Notes under the pieces: generated by a model
Databases searched by the model: none
Seen by the model: the letters and a program-made list of their open reading frames with translations, nothing else
Told to the model about the DNA's origin: nothing
Assembly: GCA_017436605.1 (NCBI GenBank)
Contig: JAFSCW010000062.1
Coordinates: 1 to 57,625, forward strand
DNA: 57,625 nucleotides
Source of the DNA: Clostridia bacterium
GTDB lineage: Bacteria > Bacillota > Clostridia > Christensenellales > Aristaeellaceae
Reading direction: 5' to 3'
Made by a program: the position numbers and the translations under genes
Shown: positions 26,380-34,672 of the stretch, piece after piece
Layout: every line of letters begins with the position of its first letter
How positions within the stretch are numbered: position 1 is the first letter of the stretch

Positions 26380-28784
26380 ACCTCAATGATCTGAACAGAG
26401 AACAGCGGCTCGCGGCGGAAACGCTTGAGGGGCCGCTTTTGGTGCTTGCCGGAGCAGGATCCGGAAAGACGCGCGCGCTGACCTATCGCGTAGCCAATCT
26501 GATCGACCACGGTGTGCCGCCTTGGTCGATTATGGCGATCACCTTTACGAACAAGGCAGCAGCGGAGATGCGCGAGCGTATCGAAAAGCTCGTTGGCCCG
26601 GCCGCCGCCGATGTGTGGGTATCCACCTTCCATGCTGGATGCGCAAAGATACTGCGCCGGGATATTGAGAAGCTGGGTTATACACGCTCGTTCACAATCT
26701 ATGACGATGATGATCAGATGAGCGCGCTCAAGGAGATTCTCAAGCGCCTGAACATTGACGAAAAATACCTTCCGCCGCGCGAGATCAAGAGCAAGATCTC
26801 CGACGCCAAGAACAAGCTGCTCGGTCCTCAGGAATGGTTTTCCCAGTCGGATCGGGATTATCGCTGTCAGCTGGTACAGGACGTATATGCCGCATATGAG
26901 GAAAAGCTGAAGAGCTCCAATGCCCTCGATTTCGACGACCTGATTGTCAAAACGCTGGAGCTGTTTGCTTCTCATCCGCCGGTGCTGGACGCTTATCAGC
27001 GTAAATTTCGCTATATTCATGTCGATGAATATCAGGATACGAACTATGCGCAGTATATGCTCGTCAGCCTGCTTGCCCAGCATAGCCGCAATCTATGCGT
27101 GGTAGGCGATGATGATCAGTCGATTTACGGATGGCGCGGTGCGGATATCCGCAACATTCTCGATTTTGAAAAGGACTTTCCCGACGCGAAAGTGATCAAG
27201 CTAGAACAGAACTATCGTTCCAGCGCCAACATTCTCGACGCGGCGAATCAGGTGATCGCCCTCAACGAAAACCGCAAGGATAAAGCGCTCTGGACCGAAG
27301 AGGGGCCGGGCGAAATGATCCGGCTGTATCGCGCAGGCGACGAACGCGAAGAGGCTGCATGGGTCTGTCAGCAAATCCGATCGCTCACCATGCAGGGCGA
27401 GGATTATTCGCGCAGCGCTGTGCTGTATCGCACAAATGCGCAGTCCCGTGTGGTTGAAGAAGCGTTTGTCCAGAGCGGCATCAAGTATCGCATGTATGGC
27501 GGTCTCCGGTTCTATGACCGGAAAGAAGTCAAGGATATCCTCGCATATCTGCGCGTGATGATCAATCCGTCCGACGATATATCTGTCCGGCGCATCATCA
27601 ACGTTCCCAAGCGCTCAATCGGCGATACGACGGTGACGGAGCTTGCGCGCTATGCTGCCGAACAGGAAATGCCGCTGCTGACAGCGTGTATGGACATTCC
27701 GGATACCATCGGCAGCCGCGGAAGAAAAAGCATCGAGAAATTCAGCGAGCTGATCATGTCTCTGAGCATGATGTCAGAGAGCATGAAGCTCACCGAACTC
27801 GTGCAGTACGTGATCGACACGACCGGACTCGAGAGCCAATACACAAAAGAAGACAACGACGAAAACAGATCGAGGATTGAAAATATCCGTGAATTTGTCG
27901 GCGCCGTGCAGGAATTTGAAGAGAAAGCGGAAAATCCGACGCTGCAGGATTATCTGGAAAACGTTGCCCTGGTCTCCGATCTGGATGCGATGAGCGAAGA
28001 CGGCGGAGCGGTGACGATGATGACGCTGCACAGCGCAAAGGGTCTGGAGTTTCCGTATGTCTTCATGATCGGCATGGAGGAGAATCTGTTTCCGTCTGCG
28101 CGCAGCAGGGATGATCAGCAGCGCATGGAGGAAGAGCGCCGGCTTTGCTATGTCGGCATTACGCGCGCGAGAGAGCGGCTGTATCTGTCTCATGCGTCCA
28201 GGCGCATGCTCTACAATCAGATGCAGTTCAACGATCGTTCCCGTTTTATCGACGATATCCCTCCGCGCGTTATGGAAGAGGTCTCCGAAAGGCGCGAACC
28301 CTTTGGCGCGCCCGTCGGCGAACGCAGGGGAGGATGGCAGAGCGGGCAGTGGCGTCAGCCGGCATGGAGCAAGGGCAGCAGTTTTTCCGGCGCGGCGCAG
28401 CCTTCCGCCGGTTCAAGCTGGCAGCCCAAAACGGCTTATCACGTTCCTTCCGGGCAGAAGCAAAGCTATCTCGCATGGAGCAAAGGCTCCGGCGCCGGAA
28501 TCGGTCATACTGAACGTGTCGGAAATACCAGTGTTTCCGGCGTACAAAGAGGGATGGATAAGCCGGAAACCAAAGTCGTGCGTTCCTCTGCGCACGATGC
28601 AGCAAAGCCGTCGCTTTTTGCGGCCGGCGATCGCGTGCTGCATAGAAAATTCGGAAAGGGCGCGGTAATCCGCGTTACCGGAAGCGGATCGGACAGCCGG
28701 ATTATGATCAGATTTGACGATACGCGCGTGGGCGTCAAGGAATTTGCCCTTTCGATTGCGCCGATCATCAAGACGGAGGGATGA
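26376..28784 (+). CDS. pcrA: ATP-dependent DNA helicase PcrA (UvrD-like)
   Basis: Superfamily 1A 3'-5' helicase acting in nucleotide-excision repair, replication restart and transcription-coupled repair. The 802 residues include the Q motif (LNREQRLAA), Walker A AGAGSGKT (25-32), the motif II segment VDEYQDTN, and MTLHSAKGLEF with YVGITRARERLYLSHA (motifs V-VI). The last 60 residues (FAAGDRVLHRKFGKGAVIRV) form the PcrA C-terminal RNA-polymerase-binding domain. Between residues about 645 and 745 a Ser/Gly/Gln-rich linker is present. Starts in the yerC stop (ATGA) and ends just before ligA, so the genes are translated in series. Confidence 0.97.
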   Translation: MNLNDLNREQRLAAETLEGPLLVLAGAGSGKTRALTYRVANLIDHGVPPWSIMAITFTNKAAAEMRERIEKLVGPAAADVWVSTFHAGCAKILRRDIEKLGYTRSFTIYDDDDQMSALKEILKRLNIDEKYLPPREIKSKISDAKNKLLGPQEWFSQSDRDYRCQLVQDVYAAYEEKLKSSNALDFDDLIVKTLELFASHPPVLDAYQRKFRYIHVDEYQDTNYAQYMLVSLLAQHSRNLCVVGDDDQSIYGWRGADIRNILDFEKDFPDAKVIKLEQNYRSSANILDAANQVIALNENRKDKALWTEEGPGEMIRLYRAGDEREEAAWVCQQIRSLTMQGEDYSRSAVLYRTNAQSRVVEEAFVQSGIKYRMYGGLRFYDRKEVKDILAYLRVMINPSDDISVRRIINVPKRSIGDTTVTELARYAAEQEMPLLTACMDIPDTIGSRGRKSIEKFSELIMSLSMMSESMKLTELVQYVIDTTGLESQYTKEDNDENRSRIENIREFVGAVQEFEEKAENPTLQDYLENVALVSDLDAMSEDGGAVTMMTLHSAKGLEFPYVFMIGMEENLFPSARSRDDQQRMEEERRLCYVGITRARERLYLSHASRRMLYNQMQFNDRSRFIDDIPPRVMEEVSERREPFGAPVGERRGGWQSGQWRQPAWSKGSSFSGAAQPSAGSSWQPKTAYHVPSGQKQSYLAWSKGSGAGIGHTERVGNTSVSGVQRGMDKPETKVVRSSAHDAAKPSLFAAGDRVLHRKFGKGAVIRVTGSGSDSRIMIRFDDTRVGVKEFALSIAPIIKTEG

Positions 28785-28786
28785 AC

Positions 28787-30787
28787 ATGGACGGGGAAAA
28801 GCGCATGGAGGCGTTGATCGCCAAGCTGAATGCGGCATCCAAAGCGTATTATGATCAGAACAATGCCACCATGTCTGATGACGAATGGGACAGGCTCTAT
28901 GCCGAGCTTCGCGCGCTGGAGGAAAGCACCGGGATCCGCCTTGCGGCTTCTCCGACAAGACGCGTCGGCGGCGAGGTGATGGCCGGGTTTGAACCGCACA
29001 GACATATTGCGCGTCTGTGGAGCATGGATAAAGCGCAGTCTGAAGAGGAAATCCTCGCCTGGGCGCAGCGATGCGAAAGACTCACCTCGGAAGGCGGTAC
29101 GCTGCCCGAAAACACGTATTCTGTCGAGTATAAGCTCGATGGCCTGACGCTCAACCTGACGTATGAGGGAGGCAGTCTTGTGCAGGCTGCCACGCGCGGC
29201 AACGGCGAGATCGGCGAAGGAATACTTGCTCAGGCGCAGACGATCCGCAGTATTCCGCTGCAGATCCCCTTTCAGGGACGAATGGAAGTGCAGGGCGAAT
29301 GCATCATGCGCCTGTCGACGCTGGAAAAATACAACGAAACGGCCGATGAGCCGCTGAAAAACGCGCGAAACGCCGCGGCTGGCGCGCTTCGCAACCTCGA
29401 TCCGAAGGTTACTGCGAGCAGAAACCTGGACGCATTCTTTTATCAGGTCGGCTATATCGAGGGCAGAAGCTTTGCTTCCCAGCAGGAAATGATGGATTTT
29501 CTTGCGGAAAACGGCTTTTCGGTCAGTCCGTATACGGGCTATGCGCAAACCATTGACGACGCGCTGCAGCTGGTCCGCGGGATTGAGCAGCGACGCAACG
29601 ATCTGGACTTCCTGATCGACGGCGCCACGATCAAGCTCACCGATATGCGCACGCGCGAGGTGCTGGGAACAACGGATAAGTTCCCGCGCTGGTCAATCGC
29701 GTTCAAGTTTGCCGCTCAGGAGACCGTTACCAGGCTGCTCGACGTTTCCTGGGAACTCGGCAGAACCGGCAAACTCACGCCGCTGGCGCATCTTGAGCCG
29801 GTTGATATCTGCGGCGTTACCGTCAAGCGCGCGACGCTCAACAATTACGGCGATATCTGCCGCAAGCGCGTCCGCATCGGCAGCGACGTGTGGATCCGGC
29901 GATCCAACGATGTGATTCCCGAGATCATGGGCGTTGTCTGGAACGGAGAAGGTGAAGCGCCCGAAACCGATATCCTTCCGCCGGCAACATGTCCGGCCTG
30001 CGCAGGCGCTCTGACGCAGCGCGGCGCGCATATTTTCTGCCTGAATCGCAGGACGTGCAGGCCGCAGGCTGTGGCCCGAATGGCGCATTTTGCCTCGCGT
30101 CAGGGTATGGACATCGAGTCCTTCAGCGAAAAGACGGCTGAGCTGTTTTATGATCATCTGGGCATCCGCTCTGCAGCCGATCTGTATTCGCTGGATAAAG
30201 CTAGCATGACCGCGCTCAAAGGCTTCGGCGCCAAAAAGGCGGATAAACTGCTGGCCGAACTGGAAAAGAGCAAGGAATGTGAACTGGATGCCTTTCTCTT
30301 TGCGATCGGCATTCCGAACATCGGCAAGAAGACGGCGCGCGATCTGATGGAGCATTTTGGTTCTCTGGAAGCGCTGATGAGCGCAGGCGAGGAAGAACTG
30401 GTTTCTATTGAGGATGTCGGCGCCATTGTCGCTTCCTCGATCACGGAATACTTTGCTCAGGACGAAAACCACGCCTTTGTCAGGCGTCTTCTCGAGGCTG
30501 GCGTGAATCCACGGATGCGCGAGGAGGAAAGCGCAGGCACGCTGTTTGAGGGCATGACCTTTGTTCTCACCGGCACGCTGCCTACGCTTACGCGCGCGCA
30601 GGCGGAGGAAATCATCCGCAAAAACGGAGGCAAGGCCGCCGGAAGCGTATCAAAGAAGACGAGCGTTGTTCTCGCAGGAGAGAGCGCGGGAAGCAAGCTT
30701 GAAAAAGCGCAGAAGCTTGGCGTGCGGATCATGGATGAGAATGAATTCCTGGGGCTGGTTGCGGAAGGAAATTTCCAGAATTCCTGA
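28787..30787 (+). CDS. ligA: NAD-dependent DNA ligase
   Basis: Seals nicks using NAD+. The 666 residues carry the Ia domain, nucleotidyltransferase lysine in EYKLDG (Lys116), OB fold, Cys4 zinc finger (CPAC and CLNRRTC), helix-hairpin-helix repeats (KKADKLLAELEKSKE, IPNIGKKTAR) and a C-terminal BRCT domain (about 580-660, FEGMTFVLTGTLPTLTRAQAEE). An ATG at 28781 overlaps the pcrA stop, but the GGAGG there is too close to it; ATG 28787 has the right seven-base spacing, so I chose it. pcrA-ligA pairing is conserved in Firmicutes. Confidence 0.97.
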   Translation: MDGEKRMEALIAKLNAASKAYYDQNNATMSDDEWDRLYAELRALEESTGIRLAASPTRRVGGEVMAGFEPHRHIARLWSMDKAQSEEEILAWAQRCERLTSEGGTLPENTYSVEYKLDGLTLNLTYEGGSLVQAATRGNGEIGEGILAQAQTIRSIPLQIPFQGRMEVQGECIMRLSTLEKYNETADEPLKNARNAAAGALRNLDPKVTASRNLDAFFYQVGYIEGRSFASQQEMMDFLAENGFSVSPYTGYAQTIDDALQLVRGIEQRRNDLDFLIDGATIKLTDMRTREVLGTTDKFPRWSIAFKFAAQETVTRLLDVSWELGRTGKLTPLAHLEPVDICGVTVKRATLNNYGDICRKRVRIGSDVWIRRSNDVIPEIMGVVWNGEGEAPETDILPPATCPACAGALTQRGAHIFCLNRRTCRPQAVARMAHFASRQGMDIESFSEKTAELFYDHLGIRSAADLYSLDKASMTALKGFGAKKADKLLAELEKSKECELDAFLFAIGIPNIGKKTARDLMEHFGSLEALMSAGEEELVSIEDVGAIVASSITEYFAQDENHAFVRRLLEAGVNPRMREEESAGTLFEGMTFVLTGTLPTLTRAQAEEIIRKNGGKAAGSVSKKTSVVLAGESAGSKLEKAQKLGVRIMDENEFLGLVAEGNFQNS

Positions 30788-30795
30788 CGATCCTC

Positions 30796-30824
30796 TTTCC
30801 AACTTGTTCGCTTGGTGCTATAAT
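30796..30824 (+). promoter_or_regulatory. Promoter of yicC-remA-gmk-rpoZ-coaBC
   Basis: TTTCCA at 30796-30801, 17 bases, then TATAAT at 30819-30824, preceded by TG at 30816-30817 (extended -10). Start point near 30831. The promoter begins in the 9 bases after the ligA stop. Confidence 0.7.
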
Positions 30825-30862
30825 TATACGATGATTACTTGAAATACGGGAGCGTGGCAGCT

Positions 30863-31735
30863 GTGAAAAGCATGACCGGTTATGGCCGTTGCCATATCGA
30901 AGAAGACGGACGCGAAATTACCGTTGAGGTAAAAAGCGTCAATCATCGTTTCCTGGATATCTCCTACAGACTCTCGCGTACGCTGTCTTTCCTGGATGAC
31001 GCCGTGCGCAAGGGCGTCGGCGCGCGTCTTTCCCGCGGACATGTCGACGTCTTTGTCAGCTATGCCAATCACAGGCAGGATGCCCGGGAAGTCCGAGTGG
31101 ATACAGGCCTTGCGCTCGCTTATCAGAAAGCGGTATCAGAACTCTCCGCAGCGCTCGGACGCGAAAATACGCTTCCTTTGAGCGATTTCACCCGCCTGCC
31201 TGACGTTTTGACCGTGCAGGAAAAGGAAGAGGACCAGCAGACTGTCCGTGAATTGTTCCTCCGTGCGCTTACGGGCGCGCTGGATGATCTGGTTCAGATG
31301 CGCGAGCAGGAAGGCGAGCGCATGCGCTGTGATATTCTTGAAAAGATCGGCAACATCGAGTCGCTCCGCGAGCGCATCGCTGAACGCGCGCCGCTGGTGG
31401 TTACGGAATATCGTGATAAGCTGCATCAGCGTATCGCGTCGCTGACGGAGGGAGAAATCGACGAGGCCCGCCTCATCACGGAGGTCGCCATTTTTGCCGA
31501 CCGTGCGGCAATCGACGAGGAACTCGTACGTCTGCTGAGCCATACGACGGCGATCCGTTCCACCGTTGAAATGACAGAGCCTGTCGGAAGAAAACTCGAT
31601 TTCCTTGTTCAGGAGCTCAACCGCGAGGTCAACACCATCGGTTCGAAGGCGTCCGATACGATGATCGCGCAGGCCGTCGTTGCCGCAAAAGGAGAAATTG
31701 AGAAGCTGCGCGAGCAGGTGCAGAACATCGAATAA
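30863..31735 (+). CDS. yicC: YicC-family protein (endoribonuclease)
   Basis: 290 residues, usual length. N-terminal domain begins VKSMTGYGR and includes EVKSVNHRFLDISYRLSR; the C-terminal DUF1732 segment contains REVNTIGSKASDTMI. YicC proteins have been reported as divalent-cation-dependent endoribonucleases. The GTG at 30863 was chosen because the family begins with (M/V)KSMTG; an upstream TTG at 30839 and the internal ATG at 30872 are less likely. It heads a Firmicute operon, 12 bases before remA. Confidence 0.9.
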   Translation: MKSMTGYGRCHIEEDGREITVEVKSVNHRFLDISYRLSRTLSFLDDAVRKGVGARLSRGHVDVFVSYANHRQDAREVRVDTGLALAYQKAVSELSAALGRENTLPLSDFTRLPDVLTVQEKEEDQQTVRELFLRALTGALDDLVQMREQEGERMRCDILEKIGNIESLRERIAERAPLVVTEYRDKLHQRIASLTEGEIDEARLITEVAIFADRAAIDEELVRLLSHTTAIRSTVEMTEPVGRKLDFLVQELNREVNTIGSKASDTMIAQAVVAAKGEIEKLREQVQNIE

Positions 31736-31747
31736 CCGGAGGGACAC

Positions 31748-32023
31748 GTGGATATCAAGCTTATCAACGTCGGCTATGGCAATTTTATCTCCTCCAGCAG
31801 AATTATCGCGATTATCGGACCGGAATCTGCGCCGGTCAAGCGCATCATTCAGGAAGCCAAGGAGGAGCGCCGTCTGATCGATGCGACATACGGCCGCAGA
31901 ACGCGTGCGGTCATCATTTCCGACAGTGACCACGTTATCCTCTCCGCGCTTCAGCCGGAGACGATCGCGCATCGCTTCGACATCAAGGATAATACCACGA
32001 TCGTGGAGGAGGAAGAGGCGTAA
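31748..32023 (+). CDS. remA: RemA-like DNA-binding regulator (DUF370)
   Basis: 91 residues. RemA activates biofilm-matrix and osmoprotection genes in Bacillus subtilis by binding DNA as a ring-shaped oligomer. Seen: [17 protein letters not shown] and the basic segment [18 protein letters not shown]. The Glu-rich end is typical. The start is GTG at 31748, with GGAGGG upstream. Its stop overlaps the gmk start (TAATG). In Clostridia it is conserved before gmk and rpoZ; the targets here are unknown. Confidence 0.93.
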   Translation: MDIKLINVGYGNFISSSRIIAIIGPESAPVKRIIQEAKEERRLIDATYGRRTRAVIISDSDHVILSALQPETIAHRFDIKDNTTIVEEEEA

Positions 32024-32604
32024 TGCAGGCACAGAAGAAGGGCAGACTCTTTGTTTTCTCCGGCCCGTCCGGCGTTGGAAAGGGAACGCTCAATGCAAAG
32101 CTCTTTGAGGAATTCGGCGAGCAGATCGCGTTCTCCGTTTCTGCGACAACCCGCGCGCCGCGCGAGGGCGAAATCGACGGGAAGCATTACTTTTTCATCA
32201 GCAGGCAGGAATTCGAAAACAGAATCGCGAATAATGATTTTTTGGAGCATGCAGAATTCGCAGGAAACTGTTACGGGACGCCGAAGTCCTATGTGACGAC
32301 GCTGCTTGAGCAGGGCAAGAATGTCCTGCTTGAAATCGAGGTTCAGGGCGCGATGCAGGTAAAGGCCAGCATGCCGGAATGTGTCAGCGTTTTCATTCTG
32401 CCTCCCAGCTTCGAGGAGCTCGAACGGCGTCTCCGCGGCCGCGGAACGGAAACCGAGGAAAAGGTTCTCGCCCGTCTGGAAACCGCGCGCCGTGAACTTG
32501 CCTATGCGCCGCAGTACGCCTATCAGATCGTAAACGGCGGCGATCTTGATGCTGCTTATCAGGAGCTGCGCAGTGTTTACCTCAAGGAAACACAGCAGCT
32601 GTAA
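32023..32604 (+). CDS. gmk: Guanylate kinase
   Basis: Phosphorylates GMP or dGMP to the diphosphate with ATP. The 193 residues carry the P-loop FSGPSGVGKGT (about 12-22), the GMP-binding ATTRAPREGEIDGKHY and the lid Arg cluster ERRLRGRGTE. Length is typical. The start is coupled to remA through a TAATG overlap. It sets GTP supply beside rpoZ and upstream of the relA gene. Confidence 0.97.
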   Translation: MQAQKKGRLFVFSGPSGVGKGTLNAKLFEEFGEQIAFSVSATTRAPREGEIDGKHYFFISRQEFENRIANNDFLEHAEFAGNCYGTPKSYVTTLLEQGKNVLLEIEVQGAMQVKASMPECVSVFILPPSFEELERRLRGRGTETEEKVLARLETARRELAYAPQYAYQIVNGGDLDAAYQELRSVYLKETQQL

Positions 32605-32652
32605 TCGAATTGTTTCGCTTATCGGCGAGGGAATAAAGAGGAGGAACAGATT

Positions 32653-32874
32653 ATGTCCATGACCAATCCCAACATTCTTCAGCTTCTTGAGAAGGCTGAC
32701 TGCCGCTATACGCTGGTTGTCGAGGTGTCCAAGCGCGCCCGCCAGCTGGTTGACGGCATCCCGCCGCTCATCGACGCCAAGGATAAGGAGAATATGCCCG
32801 TCTCCATCGCGATCGACGAAGTGCATCGCGGACTGATTGCTTATGATCGTGCCGCTGAAATTGATGTCAAGTAA
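32653..32874 (+). CDS. rpoZ: RNA polymerase omega subunit
   Basis: 73-residue omega, stabilising beta-prime. Seen: CRYTLVVEVSKRARQLVDG, the conserved RxRQL element, and the segment AIDEVHRGLIAYDR. AGGAGG precedes the ATG by nine bases. Lies between gmk and coaBC, a common Firmicute order. Confidence 0.93.
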   Translation: MSMTNPNILQLLEKADCRYTLVVEVSKRARQLVDGIPPLIDAKDKENMPVSIAIDEVHRGLIAYDRAAEIDVK

Positions 32875-34090
32875 TACAACAAAAATGTGCGTTGTCCTCG
32901 GTGTTACCGGGGGCATCGCTGTATATAAGGCATGTGAGATTCTTCGCCTTCTGCAAAAGCAGGGCATTGATGTGTATGTGGTGATGACGAAGAACGCATG
33001 TAAATTTGTCTCTCCGCTGACCTTCGAAACGCTTTCCGGGCATCCTGTTGCTGTGGACACCTTCGAGCGTCCTGCAACCTGGGAGGTTGAGCACATCGCG
33101 CTGGCCAAACGTGCAGACTTGTTCCTGATTGCGCCCGCTACGGCGAATATCATCGGCAAAATGGCTTGCGGGATCGCGGACGATATGCTCTCCACGACCG
33201 TCATGGCGACCAGAGCGCCGATCATGCTTGCGCCGGCGATGAACACCGGCATGTGGGACAATCCTGCCACGCAGCAGAATCTTCAGACGCTGGCCTCGCG
33301 CGGCGTTCATATCGTTTCGCCGGCAAACGGCTATCTTGCCTGCGGCGATACAGGAGCAGGAAAACTGGAAGATGTTGCCGTCATTGCGCAGCGCGCCATG
33401 GAGGTTCTGTTTGCCAAGCGAGATCTGGAAGGCGTTCGCGTCATGGTCACAGCCGGGCCGACGCGGGAAGCGATCGACCCTGTCCGCTATATCTCCAATC
33501 GATCCTCCGGAAAAATGGGCTATGCCATCGCGCGCGCGGCGCAAATGCGCGGCGCAGACGTTACGCTTCTGACCGGTCCGGTATCCCTTTCCGCGCCGCA
33601 GGGCGTCCGCGTGGTTCCTTTCACCACGACGCAGGACCTGCTGGACGCGGCGCTTGAGTATGCCGATGCTCAGGATATCATCATCCAGGCTGCCGCGCCG
33701 GCTGACTACCGCGCGAAGGAGATCGCCGGGCAGAAAATCAAGAAGAAAGATGGGGAAGACATGGTTCTTCGCCTCGTGGAGAATCCTGATGTCGCTGCAA
33801 CCATCGGAAAAAAGAAGCGTGAGGATCAGGTATTTGTTGGCTTCGCTGCGGAGACCAACGACGTAACAGCGCATGCGCAGGGCAAGCTGATGAAAAAGAA
33901 TCTGGATATGATTGTTGCCAACGACGTCACGGCGCCCGGCGCCGGATTTGATGTCAACACCAACATCGTTACCCTGATGACAAGGGATGCCATGAGAACG
34001 CTGCCTTTGATGAGCAAGGACGACGTGGCCGGCTGCATCCTGGATGCTGTGGTCTCGCTTCGGAATGAAAAGAACCTGAAACATCCATAA
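32864..34090 (+). CDS. coaBC: Bifunctional phosphopantothenoylcysteine decarboxylase/synthetase
   Basis: Two consecutive steps of coenzyme A synthesis. The N-terminal CoaC flavoprotein (about 1-190) has LGVTGGIAVYKACEI and the substrate motif PAMNTGMWDNPATQ. The C-terminal CoaB synthetase (about 190-400) has TAGPTREAIDPVRYISNRSSGKMGYA and the lysine-rich IKKKDGEDMVL. The 408 residues match the family. Start choice is uncertain: ATG 32864 overlaps the end of rpoZ, ATG 32885 is the other candidate, and neither has a clear ribosome-binding site, so coupled translation is probable. Confidence 0.93.
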   Translation: MSSNTTKMCVVLGVTGGIAVYKACEILRLLQKQGIDVYVVMTKNACKFVSPLTFETLSGHPVAVDTFERPATWEVEHIALAKRADLFLIAPATANIIGKMACGIADDMLSTTVMATRAPIMLAPAMNTGMWDNPATQQNLQTLASRGVHIVSPANGYLACGDTGAGKLEDVAVIAQRAMEVLFAKRDLEGVRVMVTAGPTREAIDPVRYISNRSSGKMGYAIARAAQMRGADVTLLTGPVSLSAPQGVRVVPFTTTQDLLDAALEYADAQDIIIQAAAPADYRAKEIAGQKIKKKDGEDMVLRLVENPDVAATIGKKKREDQVFVGFAAETNDVTAHAQGKLMKKNLDMIVANDVTAPGAGFDVNTNIVTLMTRDAMRTLPLMSKDDVAGCILDAVVSLRNEKNLKHP

Positions 34091-34095
34091 TCCTG

Positions 34096-34129
34096 TGCCG
34101 CTTTCGTTTATGAAGGCGGCATTTGTTAT
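34096..34129 (+). terminator. Terminator of the coaBC operon
   Basis: Ten-base stem TGCCGCTTTC with GAAGGCGGCA (one G-U pair, 34096-34105 with 34112-34121), then TTTGTTATT. Six bases after the coaBC stop. Confidence 0.65.
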
Positions 34130-34177
34130 TTCCGGCCGTCATTCATGCATTTTCGCCGTGATTTGAGGGATGTAATC

Positions 34178-34206
34178 TTGACGTGATGCGCATTTACGCA
34201 TATAAT
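34178..34206 (+). promoter_or_regulatory. Sigma-A-type promoter of the small exported protein and possibly secDF
   Basis: TTGACG at 34178-34183 and TATAAT at 34201-34206, spacer exactly 17 bases. The spacer contains a small inverted repeat ATGCG/CGCAT (34186-34190, 34197-34201), which could be an operator. Confidence 0.8.
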
Positions 34207-34265
34207 TGTGTGTATGTATGATAAATTATGGGCGATCTTAACCATAAGCGGGAGGAGGAGTAAAC

Positions 34266-34616
34266 ATGCGAAAAAAATGCGAACGAAGCTTTGGCCTTCT
34301 GTTTGCATGGATCGTGTTTTCCTGCCTTCTGATTTCCGGCGGATCGCGCCTGATTGGTCATAACGGGGAAGCGGAGGAAGCGCGCGCGGTGCATGTCGTG
34401 CGCGCCGCGATCAGCAGTGCGCCCGTCTCATATGCCGAAAGCGGCGTTTCTGAACGGAGTCATCCCGATCAGGCAGCAAAGCTGACAGCATACGCAGACG
34501 GAGGCTCCCGTCCCGATACGCTCGTATGCAGCGATGCGAACGGCAATGTTCTTTCTGCCGGTACCTATCTGCATGCGGTATATCAGGCATTTGCACTGGG
34601 AGATGGATTTGTATAG
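34266..34616 (+). CDS. Small exported protein of unknown function
   Basis: 116 residues with a basic start (MRKKCERSF), a hydrophobic stretch (about 10-24, GLLFAWIVFSCLLIS) and a soluble hydrophilic remainder, so it is a secreted or membrane-anchored protein. There is no recognisable domain; the end contains CSDANGNVLSAGTYLHAVYQ. Evidence that it is a real gene: a near-consensus promoter at 34178, a strong GGAGGAGG site before the ATG and codon use like the neighbours. It is 56 bases before secD and may be read through into it. Confidence 0.65.
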   Translation: MRKKCERSFGLLFAWIVFSCLLISGGSRLIGHNGEAEEARAVHVVRAAISSAPVSYAESGVSERSHPDQAAKLTAYADGGSRPDTLVCSDANGNVLSAGTYLHAVYQAFALGDGFV

Positions 34617-34672
34617 GATCCGATTCATATTGACAAATCCTATCAAATAAAGAACAGAGAGGAACATCTACT

